From Sinohyriopsis cumingii (Eukaryota > Mollusca > Bivalvia > Unionida > Unionidae), in assembly GCA_028554795.2 (NCBI GenBank), contig CM068828.1, forward strand, positions 5,611,720-5,675,719: DNA of 64,000 nucleotides. Reading direction: 5' to 3'. This document shows, piece after piece, positions 41,561 through 53,083 of the stretch. The notes beneath the pieces were generated by a model. That model ran no database searches, had not been told where the DNA came from, and was given only the letters and a program-made list of their open reading frames with translations. Both the position numbers and the translations under genes were made by a program. Position 1 is the stretch's first letter. Each line of letters begins with the position of its first letter.

Positions 41561-43835
41561 TCACACACATACACTCAACTTCGAGCAAATTAGGAAAAGT
41601 ATAACTAATCGAGAGCAATTATGAAAATTAGACACATAAAGCGTCCTGAAACAAAAATACAACAATATATAAATATATTTGTGCAATTAAAATGGCAGAT
41701 TACAGCAAAAAGAAAAAAACAACTAGAAGAACCTCGATTCAAATTCTTTCGAGATTACAAATTTAAAGCGTTAACCAGCTATATGTGATGGGCTGGACTT
41801 AAGGTGTCCATGGATAACCTGTACTAGTCGTTTTCTGCTCTGTTCACAGATGTGTGTTTTTTTAATTTATTGTGAGCAGTGCTATGTATATTTAATTTGT
41901 AATATTTGTTGGCTTAACTTATTGATTATGTGCTGTTTGTCGTTTGTACTTGACCTTGTCCAAAATCAAGTTCACTGTTTACCTGGCCTGGGACATTTAT
42001 TTTGTAAACAACATAATACATAGTCTATATTTTTATATGAGTGTGCATTAAATTTTCAGATCATTCCGGCCATTATTAATGGAAGTAAACATGGCTTTTT
42101 GGTCTGGGTCTAGGACTCAGATTCCACTTGGAAATTCCTAAACTTATTGACAACTTTGAATGTTTTAGAGAGGAGGCTGACCTACATCCTTGCTCTTTTA
42201 TTGTGTCTTAATTGTATACGTTGTTGTTGCTTACTTTAATAATTACTCATTCTCGCCTTAACACATTGAAGCAGAATCAGTTATATTTTTGTGTTCAGTT
42301 CTTCTTTTGGGTAGATTTATTTATTCATATTATTATTCACTGGAAATACAAAGCACGTATCACTAATATTCTTGGATTGAAACGTTAATTTTGGAAGTAT
42401 AGTGAATTCAGGCAGGAATAGTTTTTTGATTTTATTTTTGTGATAATCAAAAGATTAATAGCACATGGCCACACCCAGGCCTCTGGCACACTAACACATT
42501 TGAGACTATAGGCACACCAACACATTCATTATTGGAACTTACGTGGAATACCACTGGAATTTAGCTGGAACTTCATATATTCGGATTTGTGGTCCAACTT
42601 TTAGGACTATTTTGAATTTAGTTCACAATAATCTAAGTTCATTTTTTAAATTTCAATCTGTATTCTAGGGAAATAAATTATTTGTTGAAATTTACAAAAC
42701 TTATTGGATTTCGTTATTTTCTGTTGCTTCGTTCAAGACCAAATAGTCGTAACTCTGTATAGCAATGAAAAGTTTTTGTCTTGATTGGGGCGATCCCCTC
42801 CCCCCCACTCTATCAATAATTCCGTTCCTGTATGAGTTGATAATGTTTTTTCTTCAACGAGGGTGTTCCTGCATCAACCTATGTGTTTTGACCTGGATAG
42901 CGCTCGGTGCAAGGAAATAAATAACATTTTGCGTTAATGCTTTTTTTAAATTTAAGTACCTTTTTCCTTTTGTATTGATATATAAACAACACATAAGATG
43001 ATGTTTTGAAATATTGCACAATTTAGGCACAGAAACAAAATAAATGGAAACCTTGAAACGGAAATACAAACAAATAAGTCCCTATGGAAAAGAATCAAGG
43101 AACACCAGTAAAACTAATATTTTCTTTTTTTGGACTCAAATACTATATGATTTTTAAAAGACCCATTCCCACCCTAACAATGCAAGGGGGGGGGGGAAAC
43201 AAAGATATAAAATCATTTTAACTTTAGAACAATTAGTAGTCACCTCTCATTTATCATAACAGGAGTTATAGAGGTGTGTCCAAACACACGCACCCACACC
43301 CAACATCCCACCCACCCACATATTCACGAAATCCTCTTGAAAATAAAAGGAAATTTTTGTTGCCTTTCGTTATGTATATCCATATTTTTTTGAACTCCTG
43401 GTACATGATTTTGTCTAAATCTTTTACTTTTTATTTCTGGAATTTAAATTGTAGTGATTATCTTTAGCTGAAATTGTGTTCGTTCGTAGGGTATGTTTAA
43501 GATGTTAAAGAGCGTAAAATCCAAAAATAGATGCATGTTGACAATTACTAATTATTAGTGCATATGCTTACGAAATTCGGCCTTTTTCCAATTGGACAGA
43601 TCGATCAAGTGTTATCTTAGAAGAATTAAATTAATTCCTATGAATAGGCTTTATGAAATATTAAATTGAGTGACACTATCTGTCACGTGGGATATATTGC
43701 GACATATAGTCTTACTAGATTATTGAATGTAAATATGAATATATGGAAATAACATAGCAATCGGATTTTAGACTCATTCTTATTTCTTCTGTTCCTGTTG
43801 CAACACCAATCTGTTAATTGTTGTATATACATACA

Positions 43836-43838
<3 letters not shown>
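41561..43838. other. No gene; dispersed repeat fragment at 42540-42720
   Basis: AT-rich, with one block (TTAGGACTATTTTGAATTTAGTTCACAATAATC...GAAATTTACAAAACTTATTGG) related to 11100-11235 and 44000-44110. Short C and G homopolymers near 42799 and 43187. No exon-like frame. Confidence 0.4.

Positions 43839-43914
<76 letters not shown>
43839..43914. repeat. (TA)n microsatellite
   Basis: Uninterrupted AT dinucleotides over about 75 bp. Confidence 0.95.
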
Positions 43915-43917
<3 letters not shown>

Positions 43918-44289
43918 CTTTAATATTATTCTGGAACTATTGAGAATTATTCAATTTTTTCTGAAGTAAATACGGAACTTTCATTCTTTTGTACTTTAGT
44001 GTACCTCTTTCATGATTATTTTGGATTCATTTCATAATACTGTAAGGTCCGCTCACGTTTTAATTTATAACTTGTTTTTTCTTCTTCTTTCTGTTTCTTA
44101 GTTTTGACCATAGAATCGTAACACTTTATGGAAGTGTATTCTTCAGTAAGTGTTCCCTCGGGATACATTCTATCATGGAAGGGAGAGGGGATGCTATATT
44201 ACTTCCACAATGGTAGCTGGTACGTGCTTGCTTTCTGGGCCACCCAACCCCCCTCTTACATGTTACATTTTAACCCCTAATCGAGGGTA

Positions 44290-44364
44290 ACTCCACAAAA
44301 GTAAATTAACCAGACCTGCCCCACCCCCAATATATATAAGTAAATTAACCAGACCTGCCCCACC

Positions 44365-44433
<69 letters not shown>
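44290..44433. repeat. Short tandem duplication ending in (TA)n
   Basis: AAGTAAATTAACCAGACCTG...CCCC(A/T)ATATATATA occurs twice in a row (from about 44299 and 44338); the second copy's TA tail has grown to about 65 bp (44368-44433). Confidence 0.8.
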
Positions 44434-44436
<3 letters not shown>

Positions 44437-44639
44437 GTGCATTCAGGTGTAAGAATAATGGGAATACATGCAAAAAGTAATTCATTTGACAGAATATAGC
44501 ACAAAAAGAAATCTGTCTTCTTTTTGGGGAGGGGGAGTGCGGCTCTCGGAGTCTGAATCTACTGATTGCTGATTGAGGGAATACAGACCCCATATCTCCA
44601 CGAGGAGGAATTTTGTCTTTTATAGTCATTTATGAAGCA

Positions 44640-46690
44640 TCCTTCTTTTGGCTTTTGTTTTCGTAGTTGCGAATGGAGAGTGCAACGCTAATATAAAGAT
44701 AAAATTTATCCATATTTTCGGAAACAATTCTTAAAATGAAGACACTTATAAGCAATGGAGTGACTGAGAAGCGACGGAAACTTAATTTACGGTTTACATT
44801 GTGTAACACCAGTTTTTAGAGAGAAGATAAAATTATTTAAAGTTTAACTTAAATGCAGTATAGTACGTGTCATAAGATAATGCCTATTTTTGTATAGAAG
44901 GTCAGACGTAATATAAGTACGGTCAAAGCTAATTATGCGGTAGATTAAAAGTTGAAAGAACAAAAGTATCAATTTATTGATTGATCCAATGTTTTATAAA
45001 CGATGCAGATACACAAATTACTTTAAACGATGACAACACTGGAATCCGCAGCATCGAAACTCACAGCTAAAAATATAATTTTGAAAAAGTGATTTTGCAA
45101 AAGGAATGTTAAGAATGTTTCTGGAAAACGAAAACACTAGATAATTTTCAACTTACTCAGATAAAATAAGCCGCATGTAATTTAAACTTTCAAAAGAACA
45201 CTAAAGATTAGATCGTCTCAATGTGAAAGCATTTCATTAAAAATTAAAGCAGAAACTGGGTTGACGTTTTACCAAATTGAATAAATAGTTAAAATATCAC
45301 TAGTTAAATGCCTTGACTCTTGATAAAGGAAGTAGACAGTAAAACTAAAACAACAAACAAATAAACAAACATAAGCCCAGAAAATATGGATTAATTTATT
45401 TGGTTACCAGACCAATAGATATGTTTACATTAGAAACAAAAATATGGATCAATTTATTTCGTACCTGACAATGAGATATATTTAGATTAGAAACCTGAAT
45501 TTAGAAAGGTAAAACGCTTCAAAGTTTAGAGTGCAAACAGAAATCCCCAAAGACGACCTTAATTTTACCGAGGAAATATTTGAAATAAGACAAGTAATTT
45601 TAGCTGATCCAGCCATTTACAAATTGAAAGACTTGAAGGAAGATGACGAAGATGTCATAATTTTGAAGAAGAGTTTTTTGTTTTTGTTTTAAAAACAAGA
45701 TAACTTATGCAAAGTTGAGAAGATTTAAAAACAAAAGGAGTGAATGGGTAAAGGTAGGTACGTGTTCAATAGAAAGGATATAATTAACTTTTTTAACGGT
45801 TGCAATCCAGCTAAAATCATGACACCATTAACAAAATGGATGATTAACAATATCGTGGAAGTGTTAAGGAGCAAGAACAATGACTTTTTTCAGTGAACGA
45901 GAGGACGCAAAGGACACGTTTCCAAGAAAAAACAAACAAGTGCTAGATTATAACGTATGTAGAATCCCCCCGCTCACACACTAACTCTTTACATGACGAA
46001 GGAGCTACATACATGAACGAGGTATAAATATGTGTTGATTACAAACAAGAAGAAAACGAAAGTACATACCGAAACATCACAGACAAAAAAGACAATTACA
46101 TATGTGAAAGAAATAGCAAACCCTGCTAGTCTCTTGGAATTTGAGAAAATGAAGGGAAATGCAAGTCGCATAAAAGTTCACGCAATCGTAGCGACATTAG
46201 CTATCAAATTTATGTTGAATACATACGACATCTACCTCATAAAATTATGCATCTGTTTTCTGGACAAAACATTAACTCTCTATAATTTCCAGAGCATGCA
46301 AAAAAAATATAATCTTTTATCATAAATAATTTCTACAAACATCAATAAAAAGGAAAGAAAAAGTTTTGATCATGATTTCAGGGAATCGTATGGACGAAAA
46401 TACCTTTTATATTATATAAGCATGTATGTAAAATGCTTTTTGCTGCCGGGGGTTGTATGAATTTAACCCCGATTTAAAAATACTGCTTACGACGCAATGC
46501 TTTTTGTTTACTCAGTGAAGCAAGCACAACAACTTTGAAGTGCGGGTGGGGGGCTTGAAGGCATTCCTTCTGAGTTCTCTAGCAGTGGATTTGACCACGT
46601 CTATGTTACATATGGTGTTAATTTTCTAAATATCAGTACTATGCATTTGTTGACTTTGCTATCCGTTCTATATGAAAACGATTTTAGAAA
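44640..46690. other. No supported gene; coding-like patches
   Basis: Two plus-strand open patches, about 45526-45691 (KDDLNFTEEIFEIRQVILAD) and 46032-46325 (KEIANPASLLEFEKMKGNAS), have coding-like composition and could be further retroelement ORF1 remnants. An imperfect 66-bp tandem duplication lies at about 45387-45490. No family is recognised. Confidence 0.28.
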
Positions 46691-46696
46691 AGTGGA

Positions 46697-46699
<3 letters not shown>

Positions 46700-46777
<78 letters not shown>
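46700..46777. repeat. (TA)n microsatellite
   Basis: Uninterrupted TA dinucleotides over about 77 bp. Confidence 0.95.
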
Positions 46778-46781
<4 letters not shown>

Positions 46782-47086
46782 ATGTCGCACCATTAAAGTA
46801 TTTCAGTAATAAGATACTGGTTAATTCCGGTACATATGCCTGAAATACGGTAGCTAGGACAGTAGTCCAGTGTTACATTCTTGGAAAACGCAGATATTTT
46901 TCTGTGGTAGGTAAGATACGAAAGCATGAAAGAGCAGCACTTTGAATTCCTCAGCAAATCGTTGCGATTTTTTCTGTTTACTAATGGACCAGAATTGTCC
47001 CATATAGCCTACTGGCTTCAATGACGGCATGTTTTGTTTCGGGTCCCTATGATGCACATCGATGTTGAATTCATTAACTTCAGAAG

Positions 47087-47335
47087 TTGTTGTTGTTGTA
47101 GGGTTTAACGCCATTTTTCAGCACACGATAGGCTATACATGGCGGCCAGTATTAATGGTGGAGGAAGAACCCGGGAAAACCCCGGAAAGAACCACCGACC
47201 CACGAGAAGCTACTGGCAGGCTTTCTCACATACCCACATTGGCTGAATCCGAGACTCGAACCCACGCAGACAGAGGTGCGATGGCAGCGATCCGTAACGG
47301 AGAGCGCTTTAGACCACTCGGCCACTCGGGGCCCA
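47087..47335 (-). mobile_element. tRNA-derived SINE, family 1, copy 3 (best preserved)
   Basis: On the minus strand: GGGCCCCGAGTGGCCGAGTG (tRNA-like start with A-box), B-box-like GGTTCGAGTC, body, then (AAC)n tail. Flanks AACTTCAGAAG (47076-47086) and AACTTCATAAG (47336-47346) are an 11-bp target duplication with one change. Head structure suggests descent from a tRNA with a long variable region such as Ser or Leu, but this needs folding. Confidence 0.82.
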
Positions 47336-47707
47336 AACTTCATAAGTCTTACCGAGTATATCTAAGGGCATGGAATTTCCAATAGTACTAAGGTCCAGCC
47401 CGGCCGTGCAATTGGAGTGAAAAATATACGTTCATGAAAAGTGGGTTGGTATCTCCATCTCAATGACAGCAGTAAATAGTTTACAATAGCAGAATGCCAC
47501 ACCTGCTCAATAATAAACGAATATTCTTGGGAAAAAAAATTATTTCTTATGCACCCTGATAATTATTTTTGAAGTGTCTTCTCTTTCCAAAAATAATTAA
47601 ATAAATAAACCGATCAAAAGTTTTAAAAAACTAATGCTTGTTTTCTCTTTTGGTCATGGTGAAGACTATGGCTAAAATATAACTATGACCATTGGAAAAT
47701 TGGTCAG

Positions 47708-47940
47708 TTTGTTTTTGTGAATTTAACGCCATTTTTCTGTACACGTTAGGTGGCCAGTACATTGGGTGAAGGAACGCCCTGGGAAACCCTAGGAAGAACC
47801 ACCTAGCCGAGGGAAGCAAATGGAAAGTTTTGCAACATATCCACGATGGTCGAGCGGAGATTCGAACCCGCGCAGAAGGAGGTGAGATGTCAATGGTCTG
47901 TGAAGGTGAGTCTTTGACCACTCGACAAATTGGAGCCGCC
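47708..47940 (-). mobile_element. tRNA-derived SINE, family 1, diverged copy 4
   Basis: Shares TTTAACGCCATTTTTCTGTACACG, GAAGAACCAC and GATTCGAACCCGCGCAGA with the family but has many changes and small deletions. Older insertion. Confidence 0.65.
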
Positions 47941-47949
47941 ATCAAAGGA

Positions 47950-49440
47950 ATTGAACCAAAATGAAAACAGATTTACTGGAAAATAAAGAAAAAGAACAAA
48001 ATTAGGAACGCTATGTAACCAAAATAAACGAAATGGAGCTGAGCATATTACTAAAAACGGGAATAAGGTGTAAAGCAACAGTACTTGGCAGGAGCTGGGG
48101 TGGGGTCGGGCTGGAGTGGATTCGGTCCTTCTCTCATGCTAAAATGAGCGTTTAACGACTGGAACGTTTCCTAGAGTAAGTTTGTTTTTTTCACAATTAG
48201 TGTGTTACAATTATGTCCCGGAAGCGCTTAAAATGCAGCAGAGTCAGGGAGGCGTTTATTCGGTTGTTTCAGCCTTTTGAACCAGAAAGTGACTGCTTAT
48301 TATACAGAAGAAATGAAACGTCAATGAATGTTGTCATATGGAAAATTTCAAAATAAAATTAAGCAAATTTTTTCTTACAAATTCTTCTTGTACCTCAGTA
48401 TGTTTTTTTTCCTCTCGACGCATTGGCAGATAATATTCTGCGCAATACGAAATTTTAGCCTGTTCAAATAGTCCATTTTCATCAATGTGTGTCAGCATGG
48501 AGCTATAGGACTCACGGTACTAATTCCACTCCAATGGTAAACATATGGAAACACTATCATATTCAAAATTCAATAACTTAAAATTTATGGGTGCTGATAA
48601 TGACACCTATAATTTTTCGTGCACATCTAACCTTGGTGCAAGCTTATGTGCGGAGAACACCATATGACCCGCGGCAATTTGTTTACATACATGTGCATGA
48701 AACACGTGTTATTGATTCTGCACCAAATGAATCAGGTGCTACTTTCAGTATTGAGTACTCCTGAGTCAAGCCTGTAAAAATGCTAAAATTGCATCAGTAG
48801 AAATTTGTCAATATTTTTGTTACATTACATATAGGATAAGCTCTCAAAAGATATTTTTCCTAAAATTTTAATTTTCATTATTAACCAATTATGGACCACC
48901 AAACCTGTAAATACTCTATTATTTCTTCACCCATTTCTACACTGGTTCACAGTTCTTCCGTATAATTAGTACCGTGTGTCCTTTATGATCCCTTCTACTC
49001 TTCACTTTGAAAATTAAACAACACATGTATCAATTTAATATCCTGCCTGGCAGGTACCAATATCACTATAAACTAAACAATAAATTTTATATATTGGTAT
49101 GATCAACCTTTAAAAAAAGTATACTTGTTTAAAGTCTGTTTAGACGTGTTCCCTTCTTTGCTATTATTACATTTCCGATAACACAGAACCAGTTCAATCA
49201 AATGCATTTATAACACACCAGAAGTTGCCGAACCTTGTAAATTATGTATGCGGCATAAGTACCTGTTCGACTACTTTTAGCTTTATTAAAGATTTTTTTT
49301 TTTTTTTTTAACAAAAAATGATGTTCCGTAATTCTTTTGCACGATATCGTATCCATTACACCTTGGTACAGGACAGTATGATCTAAAAATGTATCCAACG
49401 TCATTTCACTCACAACGGACGTAGACAATGCGTTTTATTT
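47950..49440. other. No supported gene
   Basis: A 47-codon plus-strand frame at 48213-48356 (MSRKRLKCSRVREAFIRLFQ) is GC-richer than its surroundings but has no other support. The rest is AT-rich without features; a T18 run lies near 49292. Confidence 0.35.
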
Positions 49441-49445
49441 AGCAC

Positions 49446-49700
49446 GAATGTATTTCAAAATGACATGGGCGGTATTGCGAAATATTGATAAAATTCATAA
49501 ACCATTCTAAACAAAACCTCAAATTAGTATTTTCAATTCTGTATCACAAGCAGTTTTCGATAACACGATATTTCAAAATGACATTGACGGTATTGCGAAA
49601 TATATTCATATACATACTGGTAAAATTCCAAAACATAAACCATTCTAAACGAAACCCCAAATGAGGATTTTCAATTCTCTATCACAAGCAGTTTTCGATG
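49446..49700. repeat. Tandem duplication of about 120 bp including a splice acceptor
   Basis: TTTCAAAATGACAT(G/T)G.CGGTATTGCGAAATAT...AACCATTCTAAAC.AAACC.CAAAT...TTTTCAATTCT.TATCACAAGCAGTTTTCGAT occurs twice in a row (49455-49571 and 49571-49699). Confidence 0.75.
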
Positions 49701-49948
49701 AGTTTTCCAAAGATATCAAGTGTTGAATTATTTTATCCAATTGATCGAAATAGGCGCCCGTCTTCAAGAGGTACGGCTGAGGGCTACGGCCCACTGCCGG
49801 TGGATAGGAGAAATCTAAAGAGTCTCCACGGGTTGCCAGTCAAATTTTCGAATCACGAAAATGGACAAAGGAAGCGCAGTATCAGCGACAGCAATTCGGC
49901 TGATCCGCTTGATGGGAGCTACCGGTCATTCACCGACAAGGAGAAAGG
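49692..49948 (+). CDS. Orphan host coding exon, function unknown
   Basis: After acceptor TATCACAAGCAG a frame with balanced codon use and higher GC than its surroundings runs without stops through YPIDRNRRPSSRGTAEGYGP, RRNLKSLHGLPVKFSNHENG and RSFTDKEK to a donor-like GG|GTACAT. It is polar, likely disordered. An ATG at 49698 could make it a first exon. No partner exon and no family are recognised. It lies between the R2 and MITE region and 3.4 kb upstream of eIF4A. Confidence 0.42.
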
Positions 49949-49991
49949 GTACATCTATCTTTCAATTATCTTTCATTTATTATGTATGCAT

Positions 49992-49992
49992 G

Positions 49993-50024
<32 letters not shown>
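49992..50024. repeat. (GT)n microsatellite
   Basis: About 14 GT units followed by ATATGTATG repeats. Confidence 0.9.
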
Positions 50025-50032
<8 letters not shown>

Positions 50033-50052
50033 TGTATGACTGTATGTGTGTA

Positions 50053-50241
50053 CAGGGCCGGCGCCAGACCCGGCCAGACTATCTGGCGCCCTAGGCAAGG
50101 TTAAATTCTGGCGCCCCCCCCCCCCCCCACGAAAATATCAATTTCAAAATTTATAAACAATATATTTTTTTAAAAATGCACCCCCTGAAATCAGCGCCCT
50201 AGGCGGCTGCCTAGTTTGCCCATATGGTAGCGCCGGCCCTA
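50053..50241. mobile_element. hAT-like MITE, CAGGGCCGGCGC family
   Basis: Ends CAGGGCCGGCGC and GCGCCGGCCCTA are inverted; flanks TGTGTGTA (50045-50052) and TGTATGTA (50242-50249) are consistent with an 8-bp duplication but lie in simple repeats, so the duplication is less certain. GGCGCCCTAGGC motifs also form an inner inverted pair. Confidence 0.6.
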
Positions 50242-50290
50242 TGTATGTATGTATGTAAGTATGTATGTATGTATGTATCTATGTATGTAA
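50242..50290. repeat. (ATGT)n microsatellite
   Basis: TATG tetranucleotide repeats directly next to the MITE. Confidence 0.9.
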
Positions 50291-50710
50291 TGGCAAGAAT
50301 AATGATTTGTACTACACATTTAAAGTATTCAGTTCAATGGAAAGATACTTGTTTTCTCCGTTACAAGTGCTAGCTGTTCGTTCATAGCAATAGATTAAAT
50401 TCATCCGCTGTATAATCATCGGTGAATATGTATGTGTTTTTGTGTATTTTTGTGGTTTGTTTTTAGTGGATATAAGGAACTATTTAACTGTGCATGGTCA
50501 CGCGTGGCGAGAAAAGGTAGATTTTTTAAATATACTTTTCTAAGTAAAAAATAATTTTTGTTCCAAAGTGGTATCGACACTGTGGAGATTAAAGTGGTAT
50601 TACCACTGTGGTGATAACAATTTCTCACAAGCAGGTATATTTTAATATCTCATTATGAAATATATAACAAATCAGTTTCAGTATTTGATGGTTATTCCAA
50701 AATTTATTTT

Positions 50711-50832
50711 GTATCTCACAGTGTTAGTATGCTTCTCAAAGAGTTAAAAAAAAAAAAAACAAAGACGCTTTTCATAAAAAGCGTCATTCATTTTATTAAT
50801 ACTCCTTTGAGAAGCACACTAACACAGAGATA
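50711..50832. mobile_element. Foldback element with nested hairpin
   Basis: GTGTTAGTATGCTTCTCAAA and the inverted TTTGAGAAGCACACTAACAC pair over about 25 bp; between them a perfect 9-bp hairpin GACGCTTTT/AAAAGCGTC (50764-50785) follows an A14 run. No coding capacity. Confidence 0.6.
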
Positions 50833-50871
50833 CATTAATGGGCTTCTACAGGAATGTTTCTGAAGGATTGG

Positions 50872-50917
50872 ACACACACACACACACACGCGCGCGCGCG
50901 CACGCACGCATGCACAC
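50872..50917. repeat. Alternating purine-pyrimidine tract (CA)n(CG)n
   Basis: 46 bp of strict purine-pyrimidine alternation, including ten consecutive C/G bases in the middle, a sequence type able to adopt Z-DNA. Confidence 0.85.
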
Positions 50918-51039
50918 CACACAGGCGCCTGCGATGTCCATAGGTACAACGGTATCTAGAAATGAGTGTGTTTGTGATTTGGGTTTTAAACGTAGCTTTA
51001 ACAATTTTTCAGTCATTTCGCTAAGATGTCTGCATTGTG

Positions 51040-51284
51040 GCAGTTTATAGTAATGTCTAGCATTGGGGCATCATGTCGCAGACATGTAGCGTGATCTCCC
51101 ACCCAGTCACATTATCCTGACACCTGGCCGACCACTCCTAAGACTAACCTCGTAATGCTGAGTGCCAAGTGAGGAAGCTGTTAGAACCATTTTTGTAAGT
51201 CTTTAGTATGACTCGCCCGGAGATCGAACCCACGACCTCCCGCATCCGAGGCGGACGCTCTAACCACTAGGCCATCGGAGCGGT
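51040..51284 (-). mobile_element. tRNA-derived SINE, family 2, copy 2 (best preserved)
   Basis: On the minus strand it begins CCGCTCCGATGGCCTAGTGG with B-box-like GGTTCGATCT, followed by the body (CTTGGCACTCAGCATTACGA, GTGACTGGGTGGGAGATC) shared with copies 1 and 3. Confidence 0.75.
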
Positions 51285-51431
51285 TCCGAGAAATGAAGCC
51301 ATGGGATGAGAATATGTGATGGGGATGGGGGGATATATGTAGAGGATTTTTGCGGACAACTTCGTCACACTTCCGAGACTGCGTAGAACTATCGTCCTCA
51401 GCCTCAGTTAAAGAACGGTATCTCCGAACTT

Positions 51432-51763
51432 TGTTTCCAATTTTGCATACCAGGGCCCAGCAACGTGGAATGAATTGCCCACTGAACTTAGACACAAAGA
51501 CACAGTGATCCCATTCAAGAGTGCTCTCAAAACTCACTTATTTCGACTGCAAGAACAAACTTAAAGACCTAACAATGTTTCCTACCTTAAATATTCTCAG
51601 CATATTTTTTTATGTTTTCTAATTTCATGGTGTTTGTTTTTGTAATCATATCATTATATTATTTTTTTTATATCTTATATGTGTTGTCTAATGTTGCAAA
51701 GAGCTTAGAGCTTCTAAAGATAAGGCGCTATACAAAGTCCTCATTATTATTATTATTATTATG
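51432..51763 (+). mobile_element. 3' end of a non-LTR retrotransposon (CR1/L2-like)
   Basis: The frame ends ATWNELPTELRHKDTVIPFK...SALKTHLFRLQEQT and stop, a C-terminal signature of CR1/L2/jockey-type polymerases, followed by a 3' UTR with AAGGCGCTATACAAAGTCCT and an (ATT)n tail (51741-51763). Only about 330 bp remain, a typical 5'-truncated insertion. Confidence 0.72.
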
Positions 51764-52021
51764 CACCGTGCCGATTACGATGTACTCTACGAACTTCATT
51801 TCAAAATAGCGGTCATGGGAATAACGTCACAGCTGTAGGAATGACATCAATGACTAACCAATACACATAATGATATTATAATAGTGTTTATTTGCAGTAC
51901 ATGCCGATGATACATAATCCACACATCATGAAATACAATAAGATTTTTTAGTGTGTAACGAAAGAACATCTATTGGAAGCGTTATACATGAAATTAATCC
52001 TTATTGCATTTTTATAATTGG

Positions 52022-52255
52022 GCGAGATAATAATAATAATAATAATATGGACAACGCCTAATCTTTAGAAACTCGAAACGCTTTACTATATTAGAGAACT
52101 CATAAAAAACGTATACAAGATTACAAAAACAAACACCATGAAATTACAAAATAAAACATGCTGACAATAATAATCGAAGTAAACAATTATTAAGTCTTTA
52201 AGTCTGTTCATTTAGTCGAAATGTGCGAGGATTAAGAACACTCTTGAATGAGATA
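52022..52255 (-). mobile_element. Inverted second copy of the LINE 3' end
   Basis: Reverse complement shares the 3' UTR (TTTCATGGTGTTTGTTTTTGTAAT) and ends in (ATT)n (plus strand AAT repeats 52028-52047). Coding part mostly lost. Confidence 0.65.
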
Positions 52256-52350
52256 ACAAATGTCATCGAGTCAATAATCATTTATTATCTAATTGCAGTC
52301 TTTGAATGAGATAACAAATGTCCTCGAGTCAATGATCATTATTATCTAAT
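52256..52350. repeat. Tandem duplication next to the LINE fragment
   Basis: GAATGAGATAACAAATGTC(A/C)TCGAGTCAAT(A/G)ATCATT...TTATCTAATT occurs twice in a row from about 52245. Confidence 0.75.
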
Positions 52351-52479
52351 TAGCGGCCTTTGGTATTGGCTTGCCAATATTTGTGATTTAAATGCCCGGT
52401 CGAACATTATTATCTAGTGCCACTTAAATTATTGATAAAATAAACTAAAAAGGCACATGTTAACGTTGTATACAAGCAC

Positions 52480-52920
52480 CAGTGAAGGGAGGATACAGAA
52501 ATAAACACCAAAGAAAATATGATTGATTTATAATTTAAGACAGGCCCGGCCCTAGGGCAAGGCGAACGAGGCAACCGCCTTGAGCCCTGTGCTTTCAGGA
52601 GATCAACTCCGCATTATTGCATTTGTTTGCTTGGGGCCTCTCATCGCTTGCTGCCTTTGGCCCCGCACATTCTAAAGCCGGGCCTGATGTAAGAGTTGCA
52701 GTTCCTGTCAAAGTTACAGTAAAGCTGAGCCTCTTGGCTATAAGAGATTATGATAATTAATATTTATATTATGCTTTGTATTTGTATGATTTAAATAAAA
52801 TGTGATGAACATAGATGAAAACGCAACTTTTCCCCCTGCCTAGTGAATGAGTTATCTCTTTAAAGTGCATTTGAGTACATGGCCCTGTCCGCGGTAAATG
52901 AACACTAAAAGATTGTCCTC
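52480..52920 (+). repeat. Dispersed repeat R2, copy interrupted by a MITE
   Basis: Sequence on both sides of the MITE at 52541-52686 is related to the continuous R2 copy at 40330-40620. Confidence 0.5.
52541..52686. mobile_element. hAT-like MITE, CAGGCCCGGCCC family, copy 2
   Basis: TIRs CAGGCCCGGCCCTA and (inverted) CAGGCCCGGCTTTA; 8-bp flanks ATTTAAGA (52533-52540) and ATGTAAGA (52687-52694) differ by one base. Interior shares GGCGAACGAGGCAACCGCCTTG with the copy at 783-1006. Confidence 0.75.
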
Positions 52921-53083
52921 AATGACAGTAAGTGGCACGCATGCTGAAGTGGGGTATAATGTATATATATTTTACCAATTGTTTGTATTTAGGTCTGTAG
53001 GAAAAAGCAACAACAAACAAACAAGCAGGCAGTCTGGTTTAACCAGACTCTCGCGTGGTTCCGTGAACGAGACTAATCCAAAA

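Noticed and set aside
44345-44629. 94-codon minus-strand ORF ending in Tyr-Ile repeats
   Set aside because: Its last part is the (TA)n tract and the rest has no coding character.
47062-47385. 107-codon ORF near 47.1 kb
   Set aside because: Entirely within a SINE copy; the same peptide appears at other SINE copies.
49861-50094. Overlapping ORF with CVCV repeats
   Set aside because: Out-of-frame reading of the orphan exon running into the (GT)n tract.
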